Part shown: piece by piece, positions 27,883-38,946 of the stretch | Numbering within the stretch: the first letter of the stretch is position 1 | Layout of the letters: each line of letters opens with the position of its first letter | Origin: an uncultured beta proteobacterium | GTDB lineage: Bacteria; Pseudomonadota; Gammaproteobacteria; Burkholderiales; Burkholderiaceae_C | Reading direction: 5' to 3' | DNA: 39,038 nucleotides | NCBI GenBank assembly: GCA_903830985.1 | Contig: CAIKVZ010000270.1 | Span: forward strand, 1 to 39,038 | Notes under the pieces: generated by a model | Database searches by the model: none | What the model was told of the DNA's origin: nothing | The model's input: only the letters and a program-made list of their open reading frames with translations | Translations under genes and position numbers: made by a program

Positions 27883-27912
27883 CAGTAAAAACGTGTCGCA
27901 TGGAGTTTGTCG

Positions 27913-29052
27913 ATGGGAATCAGCGGGAATCAGGGATCTTGTGCCGGTTTGTGGGTCGGGGCGCTTCTGGCGGGACTGTTGTCCGCCTGCTCCCAGGCAG
28001 TGGCGCCGCAGGAGCCGGTGCGCGCCGTCAAGGTGATAACTGTGGGTCTGTCTCCACTCACGGGTGAGTTGGAGTTTGCCGGCGAGGTGCGGGCGCAAGT
28101 TGAGTCGCGTTTAAGTTTTCGGGTTGGCGGCAAGCTCGTTGCGCGTCCGGCTCAGCTCGGTCAGCGCGTGCAACCCGGTCAGTTGCTGGCGCAGCTCGAT
28201 CCCCATGACTACCAGCTGGCGGCCAGTGCCGCTGGCACCCAGGTGGCGGCGGCACTGACCAATCGGGACCTGGCCCGGGCCGAATTGAAACGCTACCAGG
28301 ACCTCAAGGACCAGGGCTTCATCAGCGGCGCCGAATTGGAGCGGCGCGACGCGACCCTGAAGTCGGCGCAGGCGCAACTTGAGCAGACCCAGGTGCAACT
28401 TTCGGTGCAGGGCAACCAGACGACCTACGCGAGTTTGCGCGCCGACGCCGCGGGCGTGGTGACCGGCGTCGACGCCGAGCCTGGACAGGTGGTCAGCCCC
28501 GGGGTACCGGTGTTGCGTGTGGCGCTGGACGGTCCGCGTGACGTGGTGTTTGCGGTGCCCGAGGACCGCGTGGCCGCGATCGCTCTGGGCTCGGTGGTGC
28601 AGGTGCGGGGCTGGGGGGCCCAAGCGTTGCGCAGCGGCGTGGTGCGCGAGGTGGCCGCAGCGGCCGATCCGGTGACGCGCACTTATTCCGTCAAGGTGGG
28701 CCTGAAGACCCTGGACGCGCTGCCGCTGGGCAGCACCGTCACGGTGTTGCCGATGGCCCTGAGTCGCAGCGGCGTCCAGGCCATCAAACTGCCCACCAGC
28801 GCGCTGCGCCAGGACGGTGGCAAGACTGCGGTCTGGGTGCTCGACCTGGCCAGCATGCAGGTGCGTTCAGTGCCGATCACGGTGGCCACGGCCGACGCGA
28901 ACGACGCGGTGGTATCCGCCGGCCTGAGCCCGGGGATGCTGGTCGTGTCCTCAGGCGTGCACGTCTTGGCGCAGGGGCAGAAGGTGAGCCTGTACGCGCC
29001 GCCGCCGTCGCCTGCGTCCGCTGCTTCGGCGCCGACCGTAAAGGGGCTGTGA
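27913..29052 (+). CDS. RND efflux periplasmic adaptor lipoprotein
   Basis: The 379-residue membrane-fusion protein has a lipobox LLSAC with Cys26 as the lipidated residue. It then has the first half of the lipoyl-like domain (VESRLSFRVGGKLVARPAQLGQRVQPGQLLAQLDPHDY), a helical hairpin (RDLARAELKRYQDLKDQGFISGAELERRDATLKSAQAQLEQTQ), the second lipoyl half (LRADAAGVVTGVDAEPGQVV) and beta-barrel domains. It links the inner-membrane pump encoded next to an outer-membrane channel. The ATG at 27913 has GGAG at 27902-27905; a TTG two codons upstream is unlikely. The pump gene starts one base after this stop. No outer-membrane channel gene is adjacent, so it probably borrows a TolC-like protein. Confidence 0.92.
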   Translation: MGISGNQGSCAGLWVGALLAGLLSACSQAVAPQEPVRAVKVITVGLSPLTGELEFAGEVRAQVESRLSFRVGGKLVARPAQLGQRVQPGQLLAQLDPHDYQLAASAAGTQVAAALTNRDLARAELKRYQDLKDQGFISGAELERRDATLKSAQAQLEQTQVQLSVQGNQTTYASLRADAAGVVTGVDAEPGQVVSPGVPVLRVALDGPRDVVFAVPEDRVAAIALGSVVQVRGWGAQALRSGVVREVAAAADPVTRTYSVKVGLKTLDALPLGSTVTVLPMALSRSGVQAIKLPTSALRQDGGKTAVWVLDLASMQVRSVPITVATADANDAVVSAGLSPGMLVVSSGVHVLAQGQKVSLYAPPPSPASAASAPTVKGL

Positions 29053-29053
29053 C

Positions 29054-32000
29054 ATGGGCCTGCAGGACGAAAACGCCAAGCCGGCGTTCAATCTTTCGGC
29101 TTGGGCGCTGGAACACTCGGCGCTGACGCGCTACCTGCTGGTGGTATTGCTGGTGCTGGGCTTTGCCGCCTACTTCCAGTTGGGGCAGGACGAGGACCCG
29201 CCGTTCACCTTTCGCGCCATGGTGCTGCGCACTTACTGGCCCGGCGCCACGGCGCAGCAGGTGGCAGAACAGGTGACGGACAAGATCGAACGGACGCTGC
29301 AGGATGTGCCCTACGCGGACAAGATACGCAGCTACTCCAAGCCGGGTGAGTCGCAGGTGATTTTCGAGATCAAGGACAACTCCCGCGCCGCCGAGGTGCC
29401 GGGGGTCTGGCTGGCGGTGCGCAACAAGGTCGGCGACATGCGCAACACCCTCCCACAGGGTGTTCAGGGGCCGTTCTTCAACGACGATTTTGGGGATGTT
29501 TTCGGCGTCATTTACGCTTTGCAGGGCGATGGTTTCAGCTATCCGGAACTCAAGACCATGGCCGAGGACGTGCGCCAGAAGTTACTGCGCGTGCCTGAAG
29601 TGGCCAAGGTCGAATTGTTTGGCGTGCAGGACGAGAAGCTGTACGTTGAAATTTCCCAGCGGCGCCTGGCCCAGCTCGGGTTGGACATGGGCCAGGTGCT
29701 GGCGCAGTTGGGTCAGCAAAACGCGGTGGAGCCCGCCGGTGCGGTGCAAACCCCGTTGGATGTCGTGCAGTTGCGCGTCGCCGGACAGTTCAATGCGCTG
29801 GAACAACTTCAGTCCATGCCGATTCGCGGCAGTTCGGGCGCGCAGTTGGTGCTGGGCGACATCGCGCAGATTCGCCGGGGACTGGTCGAGCCGGCACAGG
29901 TCAAGGTCAGGCATCAGGGCCGGGACGCGATCGCGCTGGGCCTGTCCATGGCCAAGGGGGGAGACATCATCGCGCTGGGCAAGGCGCTGCAGGCCGTGGT
30001 GGCGGAGATCGAGCGCACGCTGCCGGCGGGCGTGAGCCTGGCCCAGGTGCAGGACCAACCCAAGGCTGTGGCCACGTCGGTAAACGAGTTTGTGCGGGTG
30101 TTGATCGAAGCCGTGGTGATCGTGCTGAGTGTGAGTTTTCTGGCGTTGGGCTTTCAGGTGCATCCGGCCGAGACCCGGTTTTTCCGTCGCTACAGCATCG
30201 ACATGTGCCCCGGCCTGGTCGTGGGCATCACCATTCCCCTGGTGCTGGGCATGACTTTTCTCGCCATGTGGTACTGGGGCATAGGCCTGCACAAAATATC
30301 ACTGGGCTCGCTCATCATCGGCCTGGGGTTGCTGGTGGACGACGCCATCATCGCAGTGGAGATGATGGTGCGCAAACTGGAGGAGGGCTACGACAAGGTG
30401 CGCGCCGCGACCTATGCCTACGAGGTCACCGCCATGCCCATGCTGACCGGAACGCTGATCACGGCAGCGGGCTTTCTGCCCATTGGCTTGGCGCGTTCCA
30501 TGACCGGCGAGTACACGTTCGCGATCTTCGCCGTGACGGTGATCGCGCTGGTGCTGAGTTGGCTGGTGTCGGTCTATTTTGTTCCCTACCTGGGCACGCG
30601 CCTGCTCGCGGTGAAGCCGCATGCACCCATCGCCGGTGGCAACATGCCGGGCGAGGACGGTGTGGCGCACGAAATGTTTGACTCCCCGTTCTACAACCGC
30701 TTTCGCGCCCTGGTGAACTGGTGCGTGGCGCACCGCTGGATCACTATCGGCGCCACGGTGCTGAGCTTTGTGCTGGGCATCGTCGGGATGGGACAGGTGC
30801 AGCAGCAATTCTTTCCGGATTCGAGTCGCCCCGAAATCATGGTGGACATCTGGTTTCCCGAGGGCACATCGCTCGCGGCCAATGAGCAGACCACACTTCG
30901 GGTGGAGCGCCGGCTGATGCAGGAGTCAGGTATAGAAACCGTCAGCACCTGGGTCGGCTCCGGTGTGCCGCGTTTTTATCTGCCACTGGACCAGGTATTC
31001 CCGCAGAGCAACGTGTCGCAGTTCATCGTGCTGGCGAAGGACTTGAAATGGCGCGAGTCCATTCGCATCAGGTTGCCGGCCCTGCTGGCGCAGGAATTTC
31101 CCGAAGTGCGGGGCCGGGTCAAACTGCTGCCCAACGGGCCACCGGTGGCGTATCCGGTGCAGTTTCGGGTGATCGGTTCGGATCCGGCGGTGCTGCGCGA
31201 GCGTGCCGACGAGGTGAAGGCAGTTTTTCGCAAGAGCCCCGACACGCGGGGCGTGAACGACAACTGGAACGAGTCCGTCAAGGTGATCAAACTGGAGGTC
31301 GACCAGTCCAAGGCAAGGCTCCTGGGTGTGAGCAGCCAATCGATTGCGCAGGCCACGCGCACGGTTTTTTCCGGCAGCACCGTGGGACAGTTTCGCGATG
31401 GGGACAAGTCCATCGACATTGTGCTGCGCCAGCCGCTGGCAGAGCGCGACGCGATCACCGACATCGGCAGCGCTTACCTCGTCACCGCATCGGGCAAGGC
31501 CATCCCCTTGCTGCAGATCGCCAAACCGGTGTTCACCTGGGAGCCCGGCGTGATGTGGCGGGAAAACCGCGACTACGCGATCACCGTGCAAAGCGATGTG
31601 GTGGAAGGACTTCAGGGCGCCACCGTGACACAGCGTTTGCTGCCCGAGTTGCTGCAACTGGAGGCAAATTGGCAGAGCAAAGGTTTGGCGGGTTACCGCA
31701 TTGTGGTGGCCGGTGCGGTGGAGCAAAGCGGCAAGGGCTCGGCGTCGATCGCCGCGGGCGTGCCCATCATGCTGTTCCTGACCTTCACCTTGCTGATGCT
31801 GCAGTTGCATAGCTTCAGCCGCGCCGTGCTGGTGTTTCTCACCGGACCCCTGGGCATCGCCGGGGTCGCCGCAGCGCTGCTGATACTGGGTCGACCCTTC
31901 GGCTTCGTCGCCCTGTTGGGTGTGATTGCACTCATGGGAATGATTCAACGCAATTCGGTGATCCTGATCGACCAGATCGAACAGGACCGTGCGCGTGGCG

Positions 32001-32245
32001 TGGCGCCCTGGGATGCGATTGTCGAATCGGCGGTGCGACGCCTGCGCCCGATCGTGCTGACCGCTGCCGCTGCTGTGCTGGCCATGATCCCGTTGTCGCG
32101 CAGCGTGTTCTGGGGCCCCATGGCGGTGGCCATCATGGGCGGACTGATCGTTGCCACGGTACTCACCCTGTTGGCCTTGCCTGCCATGTATGCGGCATGG
32201 TTTCGGGTCAGGCGCGACTCGGTTGCAAGTAAAATAGCAGGTTGA
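29054..32245 (+). CDS. RND efflux transporter permease
   Basis: The 1063-residue protein has the RND layout of two repeats, each with one membrane helix, a large periplasmic region and five further helices. The proton-relay Asp pair is present in GLLVDDAIIAVE (Asp429, Asp430). In the second half, the helix that holds the conserved Lys in AcrB reads GMIQRNSVILIDQ, so Arg replaces Lys there. Substrate class (drug, dye, solvent) cannot be read from sequence. It is the second gene of the TetR-type-operator-controlled operon. A tRNA-Leu gene follows after 63 bp with no obvious T-rich terminator, so read-through into the tRNA is possible. Confidence 0.93.
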   Translation: MGLQDENAKPAFNLSAWALEHSALTRYLLVVLLVLGFAAYFQLGQDEDPPFTFRAMVLRTYWPGATAQQVAEQVTDKIERTLQDVPYADKIRSYSKPGESQVIFEIKDNSRAAEVPGVWLAVRNKVGDMRNTLPQGVQGPFFNDDFGDVFGVIYALQGDGFSYPELKTMAEDVRQKLLRVPEVAKVELFGVQDEKLYVEISQRRLAQLGLDMGQVLAQLGQQNAVEPAGAVQTPLDVVQLRVAGQFNALEQLQSMPIRGSSGAQLVLGDIAQIRRGLVEPAQVKVRHQGRDAIALGLSMAKGGDIIALGKALQAVVAEIERTLPAGVSLAQVQDQPKAVATSVNEFVRVLIEAVVIVLSVSFLALGFQVHPAETRFFRRYSIDMCPGLVVGITIPLVLGMTFLAMWYWGIGLHKISLGSLIIGLGLLVDDAIIAVEMMVRKLEEGYDKVRAATYAYEVTAMPMLTGTLITAAGFLPIGLARSMTGEYTFAIFAVTVIALVLSWLVSVYFVPYLGTRLLAVKPHAPIAGGNMPGEDGVAHEMFDSPFYNRFRALVNWCVAHRWITIGATVLSFVLGIVGMGQVQQQFFPDSSRPEIMVDIWFPEGTSLAANEQTTLRVERRLMQESGIETVSTWVGSGVPRFYLPLDQVFPQSNVSQFIVLAKDLKWRESIRIRLPALLAQEFPEVRGRVKLLPNGPPVAYPVQFRVIGSDPAVLRERADEVKAVFRKSPDTRGVNDNWNESVKVIKLEVDQSKARLLGVSSQSIAQATRTVFSGSTVGQFRDGDKSIDIVLRQPLAERDAITDIGSAYLVTASGKAIPLLQIAKPVFTWEPGVMWRENRDYAITVQSDVVEGLQGATVTQRLLPELLQLEANWQSKGLAGYRIVVAGAVEQSGKGSASIAAGVPIMLFLTFTLLMLQLHSFSRAVLVFLTGPLGIAGVAAALLILGRPFGFVALLGVIALMGMIQRNSVILIDQIEQDRARGVAPWDAIVESAVRRLRPIVLTAAAAVLAMIPLSRSVFWGPMAVAIMGGLIVATVLTLLALPAMYAAWFRVRRDSVASKIAG

Positions 32246-32308
32246 CCGATTTCAGGCGGTCGGTTGTATACCTCTTGGGGTGTTGCGCCGGCCGCCTTGT
32301 ATTTTTTT

Positions 32309-32395
32309 GCGCGGGTGGCGAAATTGGTAGACGCACCAGGTTTAGGTCCTGACGTCCGCAAGGATGTGCGGGTTCGAGTCCCGCCCCGCGCACCA
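32309..32395 (+). tRNA. tRNA-Leu (anticodon UAG)
   Basis: The 87-nt gene has matching acceptor arms GCGCGGG and CCCGCGC, a D-loop with AAATTGGTAGA, the anticodon loop TTTAGGT (anticodon TAG), a long class II variable arm, the T-loop GGTTCGAGTCC and an encoded CCA end. One base pair at the bottom of the anticodon stem is mismatched. Its place just before tig is usual in Burkholderiales. Confidence 0.95.
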
Positions 32396-32469
32396 GAAAA
32401 GTTTGGATATTTTGTGGGCAAAGCCGCATCGAATGGCAGCAATGACCCCGTCACTTTAGGAGAAACATC

Positions 32470-33780
32470 ATGGCCGTGACCGTTGAAACCCTTGAAAAAT
32501 TGGAACGCAAGATAACGCTGACTTTGCCGGTCGCGGTAATCCAGGCGGAAGTCAGTTCGCGCCTCAAGCGCCTTGCCAGCACCGTGAAGATGGACGGTTT
32601 CCGTCCAGGCAAGGTGCCGATGAATGTGGTGGCGCAGCGTTATGGCTATTCGGTGCAGTACGAAGTCATGAACGACAAGGTGGGTGAGGCTTTTGCCAGC
32701 GCCGCCAACGAAGCCAAACTGCGTGTCGCGGGACAGCCGCGCATCACCGAAAAGGAAGCCAGCCCCACCGGTGAAATGTCCTTTGACGCGGTGTTCGAGG
32801 TTTATCCCGAGGTGAAGATCGCCGATCTGTCCGGTGCTGAAGTGGAAAAGCTGTCGGCTGAAGTCACTGACGCGGCCATCGACAAGACACTGGAAATTCT
32901 GCGCAAGCAGCGTCGCACTTTTTCCCAACGTCCGCAGGACGGCGCGGCGCAGGACGGCGATCGCGTGACGGTGGACTTTGAAGGCAAGATCGACGGCGAA
33001 GTGTTCTCCGGCGGCAAGGCCGAAGGCTTCCAGTTCATCGTGGGTGACGGCCAGATGCTCAAGGAATTTGAAGAGGCCACGCGCGGCATGAAGTCGGGCG
33101 AGAGCAAGACCTTCCCGCTGGCTTTCCCGGCGGATTACCACGGCAAGGACGTGGCCGGCAAGACGGCAGACTTCATGGTCACGGTGCACAAGATCGAGGA
33201 AGCGCATCTGCCCGAAGTGAACGCCGCACTGGCCAAGTCGCTGGGCATCGATGACGCGACGGTCGAAGGACTGCGCGCCGACATCCGCAAGAACCTGGAA
33301 CGCGAAGTGAAGTTCCGTCTGCTGGCGCGCAACAAGCAGTCCGTGATGGAAGCCCTGGTGGGCAAGGCCGAACTCGAGTGCCCGAATTCTGCCGTGCAGG
33401 CCGAAGTGGAGCGCATGATCGAAGGCGCCCGCGCCGATTTGAAGCAGCGTGGCGTCAAGGATGCCGACAAGGCGCCGATTCCCGTTGACATCTTCCGTCC
33501 GCAGGCGGAACGCCGCGTGCGTCTGGGTCTGGTGGTGGCCGAACTGGTGCAGAGCCAGGACTTGCAGGCCAAGCCGGAGCAGGTCAAGGCGCACATCGAA
33601 GAACTGTCGGCCAGCTACGAGAAGCCGGCCGATGTGGTGCGCTGGTACTACAGTGACAACACTCGCCTGGGCGAGGTGCAAGCCATCGTGCTGGAAAATA
33701 ATGTCACCGACTACGTCCTGTCCAAGGCCAAGGTGACGGTCAAGCCGGTGAGCTTTGACGAGTTGATGGGTCAATCCTGA
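32470..33780 (+). CDS. tig: Trigger factor (ribosome-associated chaperone, peptidyl-prolyl isomerase)
   Basis: The 436-residue protein has the N-terminal ribosome-binding domain with the signature GFRPGKVP (about 44-51, FRxGxxP loop), a central FKBP-like isomerase domain (GDRVTVDFEGKIDGEVFSGGKAEGF), and a helical C-terminal chaperone domain. It binds near the ribosome exit tunnel and shields nascent chains. The start has AGGAGAAA just upstream (32458-32465). It heads the tig-clpP-clpX-lon block in the standard order. Confidence 0.97.
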   Translation: MAVTVETLEKLERKITLTLPVAVIQAEVSSRLKRLASTVKMDGFRPGKVPMNVVAQRYGYSVQYEVMNDKVGEAFASAANEAKLRVAGQPRITEKEASPTGEMSFDAVFEVYPEVKIADLSGAEVEKLSAEVTDAAIDKTLEILRKQRRTFSQRPQDGAAQDGDRVTVDFEGKIDGEVFSGGKAEGFQFIVGDGQMLKEFEEATRGMKSGESKTFPLAFPADYHGKDVAGKTADFMVTVHKIEEAHLPEVNAALAKSLGIDDATVEGLRADIRKNLEREVKFRLLARNKQSVMEALVGKAELECPNSAVQAEVERMIEGARADLKQRGVKDADKAPIPVDIFRPQAERRVRLGLVVAELVQSQDLQAKPEQVKAHIEELSASYEKPADVVRWYYSDNTRLGEVQAIVLENNVTDYVLSKAKVTVKPVSFDELMGQS

Positions 33781-33844
33781 TTGGACCGGTTGGCCTGGCC
33801 GCGCAGCGCAGTCGGGGAAACTTGCCATGAAATGAATTGAGGTC

Positions 33845-33872
33845 GGGGCTTGCACTTTGGGGTGCAAGCCCC
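33845..33872 (+). terminator. Strong hairpin between tig and clpP
   Basis: Perfect 11-bp arms GGGGCTTGCAC (33845-33855) and GTGCAAGCCCC (33862-33872) enclose a 6-nt loop. Only a weak T-rich tail (ATTCCTTTG) follows, so it may attenuate rather than fully end tig transcription, or protect the tig mRNA 3' end. Confidence 0.6.
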
Positions 33873-33979
33873 CATTCCTTTGTACGGCCCTTTTTTGGGT
33901 ACAGTAAGACTTTCATGGAATTTCAGGGGGGCGAACAAGTCGGCGGTGGCGCCGTTGCTCCCCATACTTTAGGAAAACA

Positions 33980-34588
33980 ATGAGCGCATTTGAAACACAG
34001 GGCCTGGGCATGGTTCCCATGGTCATTGAACAGTCGGGTCGGGGCGAGCGCTCCTATGACATTTATTCACGGCTGCTCAAGGAGCGGGTCATTTTTCTGG
34101 TGGGCCCGGTGAACGACTATGTGGCCAATCTGGTGGTGGCGCAGTTGTTGTTTCTGGAGAGCGAAAATCCTGACAAGGACATCTCGTTCTACATCAACTC
34201 CCCCGGTGGTTCGGTCAGTGCCGGCATGGCGATTTTTGACACCATGAACTTCATCAAGCCTGATGTCTCCACGCTGTGCACGGGCATGGCAGCGAGCATG
34301 GGGGCCTTCCTGTTGGCGGCCGGTGCCAAGGGCAAGCGCTTTTCGCTGCCCAACTCCAAGGTCATGATTCACCAGCCTTCGGGCGGATCCCAGGGGCAGG
34401 CCACGGAAATCGAGATTCAGGCTCGTGAGATTCTCAAAACCCGCGAGCAGTTGAACAAGATCCTCGCCGAGCGCACGGGTCAGCCGCTGGAGCGCATTGC
34501 GCGTGACACGGAGCGTGACTATTTCCTTTCGGCCGACGAGGCAAAAGAGTATGGCTTGGTCGATCAGGTGATTGCCAAACGACCCTGA
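33980..34588 (+). CDS. clpP: ATP-dependent Clp protease proteolytic subunit
   Basis: The 202-residue serine protease has the complete triad Ser106 (GMAASMGAF), His131 (MIHQPSGG) and Asp180 (ERDYFLS), with spacing identical to E. coli ClpP. It forms the tetradecameric chamber fed by ClpX, encoded next. The ATG at 33980 has AGGA at 33971-33974. The gap to tig (about 200 bp, with the hairpin) can hold its own promoter. Confidence 0.97.
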   Translation: MSAFETQGLGMVPMVIEQSGRGERSYDIYSRLLKERVIFLVGPVNDYVANLVVAQLLFLESENPDKDISFYINSPGGSVSAGMAIFDTMNFIKPDVSTLCTGMAASMGAFLLAAGAKGKRFSLPNSKVMIHQPSGGSQGQATEIEIQAREILKTREQLNKILAERTGQPLERIARDTERDYFLSADEAKEYGLVDQVIAKRP

Positions 34589-34685
34589 TCCCGTTGCTGC
34601 AGAACCCACCGCGCGCTGAGCTTGCCAGGTTGCGGTTGGGGGTTTGAGTATCATTTGGCAACTTTCCAAAAAAGGCATCCCCCTC

Positions 34686-35951
34686 ATGGCCGAGAAAAAA
34701 GGCTCCTCTGGCGAAAAATCCCTCTACTGCTCTTTTTGCGGGAAAAGCCAACACGAGGTGAAAAAACTGATCGCGGGTCCGTCCGTGTTCATCTGCGATG
34801 AATGCATAGACCTGTGCAACGACATCATTCGGGACGAATTGCCAGCGCTTGCCGGCGGCAAGGATGACAAGGGTGACCTGCCGACACCGGCCGAGATCAA
34901 GGCCAATCTGGACAACTATGTCATCGGCCAGGAAGTTGCCAAGCGCACCCTGGCGGTAGCGGTGTACAACCACTACAAGCGCCTGCGCCACCAGGAAAAA
35001 AGTGGCAAGGACGACATCGAACTGGCCAAGAGCAACATTCTGCTGATCGGGCCTACCGGTTCTGGCAAGACCTTGCTGGCGCAGACGCTGGCGCGCATGC
35101 TCAATGTTCCCTTCGTCATGGCCGACGCCACCACGCTGACGGAAGCCGGCTATGTGGGTGAAGACGTTGAGAACATCGTGCTGAAGTTGCTGCAAAGCTG
35201 CAACTACGAAGTCGAACGGGCACAGCGGGGGATCGTCTACATCGACGAAATTGACAAAATTTCGCGCAAATCCGATAACCCGTCCATCACCCGCGACGTG
35301 TCCGGTGAGGGTGTACAGCAGGCCTTGCTCAAGCTGATCGAAGGCACCATGGCCAGCGTGCCGCCGCAGGGCGGTCGCAAGCACCCGAACCAGGACTTCG
35401 TGCAGGTGGATACCACCAACATCCTGTTCATCTGCGGCGGAGCGTTCTTTGGTCTGGAAAAGGTCATTGAAAACCGCACGGAATCTTCGGGTATGGGTTT
35501 CGGTGCCACGGTCAAGAGCAAGAAGCAGCGCAGCCTGACAGAGGCGTTCAAGGACGTTGAGCCTGAAGATCTGGTCAAGTTCGGGTTGATTCCCGAGTTG
35601 GTGGGCCGCATGCCCGTGGTGGCGACGCTGGCCGAGTTGAGCGAAGACGCGTTGGTCCAGATCCTCACGGAGCCCAAGAACGCGCTGGTCAAACAGTACG
35701 CCAAGTTGCTCGCCATGGAAGGTGTGGACCTGGAGATCAGACCGTCGGCGCTGAAGGCCATTGCGCGCAAGGCCTTGACACGCAAGACCGGTGCCCGTGG
35801 TCTGCGCTCCATTCTGGAACAGTCGTTGATCGACACCATGTTTGACCTGCCGAACAGCCCGAACGTGGACAAGGTGGTGGTGGATGAGTCGACCATCGAA
35901 GACAACAAGCCGCCACTGCTGGTGTACCGCGAAGCCGCGAAGAAAGCCTGA
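34686..35951 (+). CDS. clpX: ATP-dependent Clp protease ATP-binding subunit ClpX
   Basis: The 421-residue AAA+ unfoldase has an N-terminal zinc-binding domain ([10 protein letters not shown] ... [10 protein letters not shown]), Walker A GPTGSGKT (122-129), the pore loop GYVGEDVE, Walker B IVYIDEID, the RKSDN stretch and the C-terminal sensor region ([12 protein letters not shown]). It unfolds tagged substrates and threads them into ClpP. The start at 34686 was chosen because MAEKKGSS precedes the zinc domain as in relatives; the upstream in-frame extension lacks family support. It lies 97 bp after clpP. Confidence 0.97.
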   Translation: MAEKKGSSGEKSLYCSFCGKSQHEVKKLIAGPSVFICDECIDLCNDIIRDELPALAGGKDDKGDLPTPAEIKANLDNYVIGQEVAKRTLAVAVYNHYKRLRHQEKSGKDDIELAKSNILLIGPTGSGKTLLAQTLARMLNVPFVMADATTLTEAGYVGEDVENIVLKLLQSCNYEVERAQRGIVYIDEIDKISRKSDNPSITRDVSGEGVQQALLKLIEGTMASVPPQGGRKHPNQDFVQVDTTNILFICGGAFFGLEKVIENRTESSGMGFGATVKSKKQRSLTEAFKDVEPEDLVKFGLIPELVGRMPVVATLAELSEDALVQILTEPKNALVKQYAKLLAMEGVDLEIRPSALKAIARKALTRKTGARGLRSILEQSLIDTMFDLPNSPNVDKVVVDESTIEDNKPPLLVYREAAKKA

Positions 35952-36020
35952 ACGGGCCGGTACTTTGGACTGACGCCATGCTGCGTTTTCCACTACAGTT
36001 TCAAAGGTGCCAGCCCGCGG

Positions 36021-36048
36021 CTTGAAATCGCTGCAGGGCGGACCATAT
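36021..36048 (+). promoter_or_regulatory. Possible heat-shock (sigma-32) promoter of lon
   Basis: CTTGAA (36021-36026) matches the sigma-32 -35 box perfectly. After 14 bases, GACCATAT (36041-36048) matches six of eight bases of the CCCCATNT -10 box. It lies 25 bases upstream of the lon ATG, and lon is a classic heat-shock gene. Confidence 0.6.
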
Positions 36049-36073
36049 TCATCAGGTAACCTAAAGGATATCC

Positions 36074-38533
<2,460 letters not shown>

Positions 38534-38579
38534 GGGCGGATCTTTTTCCTCCCTCCTCGGCCAGCTTCGAAATATGGGC

Positions 38580-38585
38580 TATAAT
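38580..38585 (+). promoter_or_regulatory. -10 box of the tRNA-Gly promoter
   Basis: A perfect TATAAT lies 14 bases before the tRNA-Gly 5' end. The -35 at 17-base spacing (TCGGCC) is weak. Its position between lon and the tRNA suggests the tRNA is transcribed independently of lon. Confidence 0.55.
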
Positions 38586-38599
38586 TCGAGACTTGCAAT

Positions 38600-38675
38600 G
38601 CGGGAATAGCTCAGTTGGTAGAGCGCAACCTTGCCAAGGTTGAGGTCGAGAGTTCGAGACTCTTTTCCCGCTCCA
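38600..38675 (+). tRNA. tRNA-Gly (anticodon GCC)
   Basis: The 76-nt gene has acceptor arms GCGGGAA and TTCCCGC, the D-arm AGCTCAGTTGGTAGAGC, the anticodon loop TTGCCAA (GCC), the T-arm with AGTTCGAGACT and an encoded CCA. Its terminator follows directly. Confidence 0.97.
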
Positions 38676-38682
38676 ATTTTTA

Positions 38683-38708
38683 AAGGGAAGTTCATGCTTC
38701 CCTTTTTT
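38683..38708 (+). terminator. Intrinsic terminator after tRNA-Gly
   Basis: The 8-bp arms AAGGGAAG (38683-38690) and CTTCCCTT (38697-38704) close a 6-nt loop and run into six T residues (38703-38708). This is a textbook Rho-independent terminator. Confidence 0.9.
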
Positions 38709-38756
38709 GTTAGTGTCGAGCTGTGGTCATCGGTGACCTGTGACGCAAAGCAATAT

Positions 38757-38830
38757 GGCGCGATAGCAAAGCGGTTATGCAACGGATTGCAAATCCGTCT
38801 AGCCCGGTTCGACTCCGGGTCGCGCCTCCA
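38757..38830 (+). tRNA. tRNA-Cys (anticodon GCA)
   Basis: The 74-nt gene has acceptor arms GGCGCGA and TCGCGCC, a short D-arm (TAGCAAAGCGGTTATGC), the anticodon loop ATTGCAAAT (GCA), the T-arm CCGGTTCGACTCCGG and an encoded CCA. No clear promoter was identified in the 48 bases between the previous terminator and this gene. Confidence 0.97.
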
Positions 38831-38837
38831 GGGTTCC

Positions 38838-38870
38838 AGCCCCGCCAACGCCAGTTGGCGGGGCTTTTTT
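38838..38870 (+). terminator. Intrinsic terminator after tRNA-Cys
   Basis: Perfect 12-bp arms AGCCCCGCCAAC (38838-38849) and GTTGGCGGGGCT (38854-38865) close a 4-nt loop and end in six T residues (38865-38870). Confidence 0.93.
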
Positions 38871-38886
38871 CTGGCATTTTTCGAGC

Positions 38887-38916
38887 TTGTCAGCAACTTA
38901 AAACAAGCGGCATACT
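38887..38916 (+). promoter_or_regulatory. Possible promoter of tRNA-Leu(UAA)
   Basis: TTGTCA (38887-38892) and CATACT (38911-38916) lie 18 bases apart, 30 bases before the tRNA-Leu 5' end. The match is moderate, but a separate promoter is needed because a strong terminator precedes it. Confidence 0.4.
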
Positions 38917-38946
38917 TAAACTGATTGGGACTATTGAGGTTCAGCA

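Noticed and set aside
27916-27960. Possible TetR regulator or small peptide between hpnC and the RND adaptor
   Set aside because: The gap is under 90 bp and holds only the promoter, the palindrome and the ribosome binding site. No helix-turn-helix gene fits.
31945-33867. A 640-codon open frame on the minus strand opposite the end of the RND pump, the tRNA and tig
   Set aside because: It crosses a tRNA gene and is antisense to tig. No ribosome binding site or domain is recognisable.
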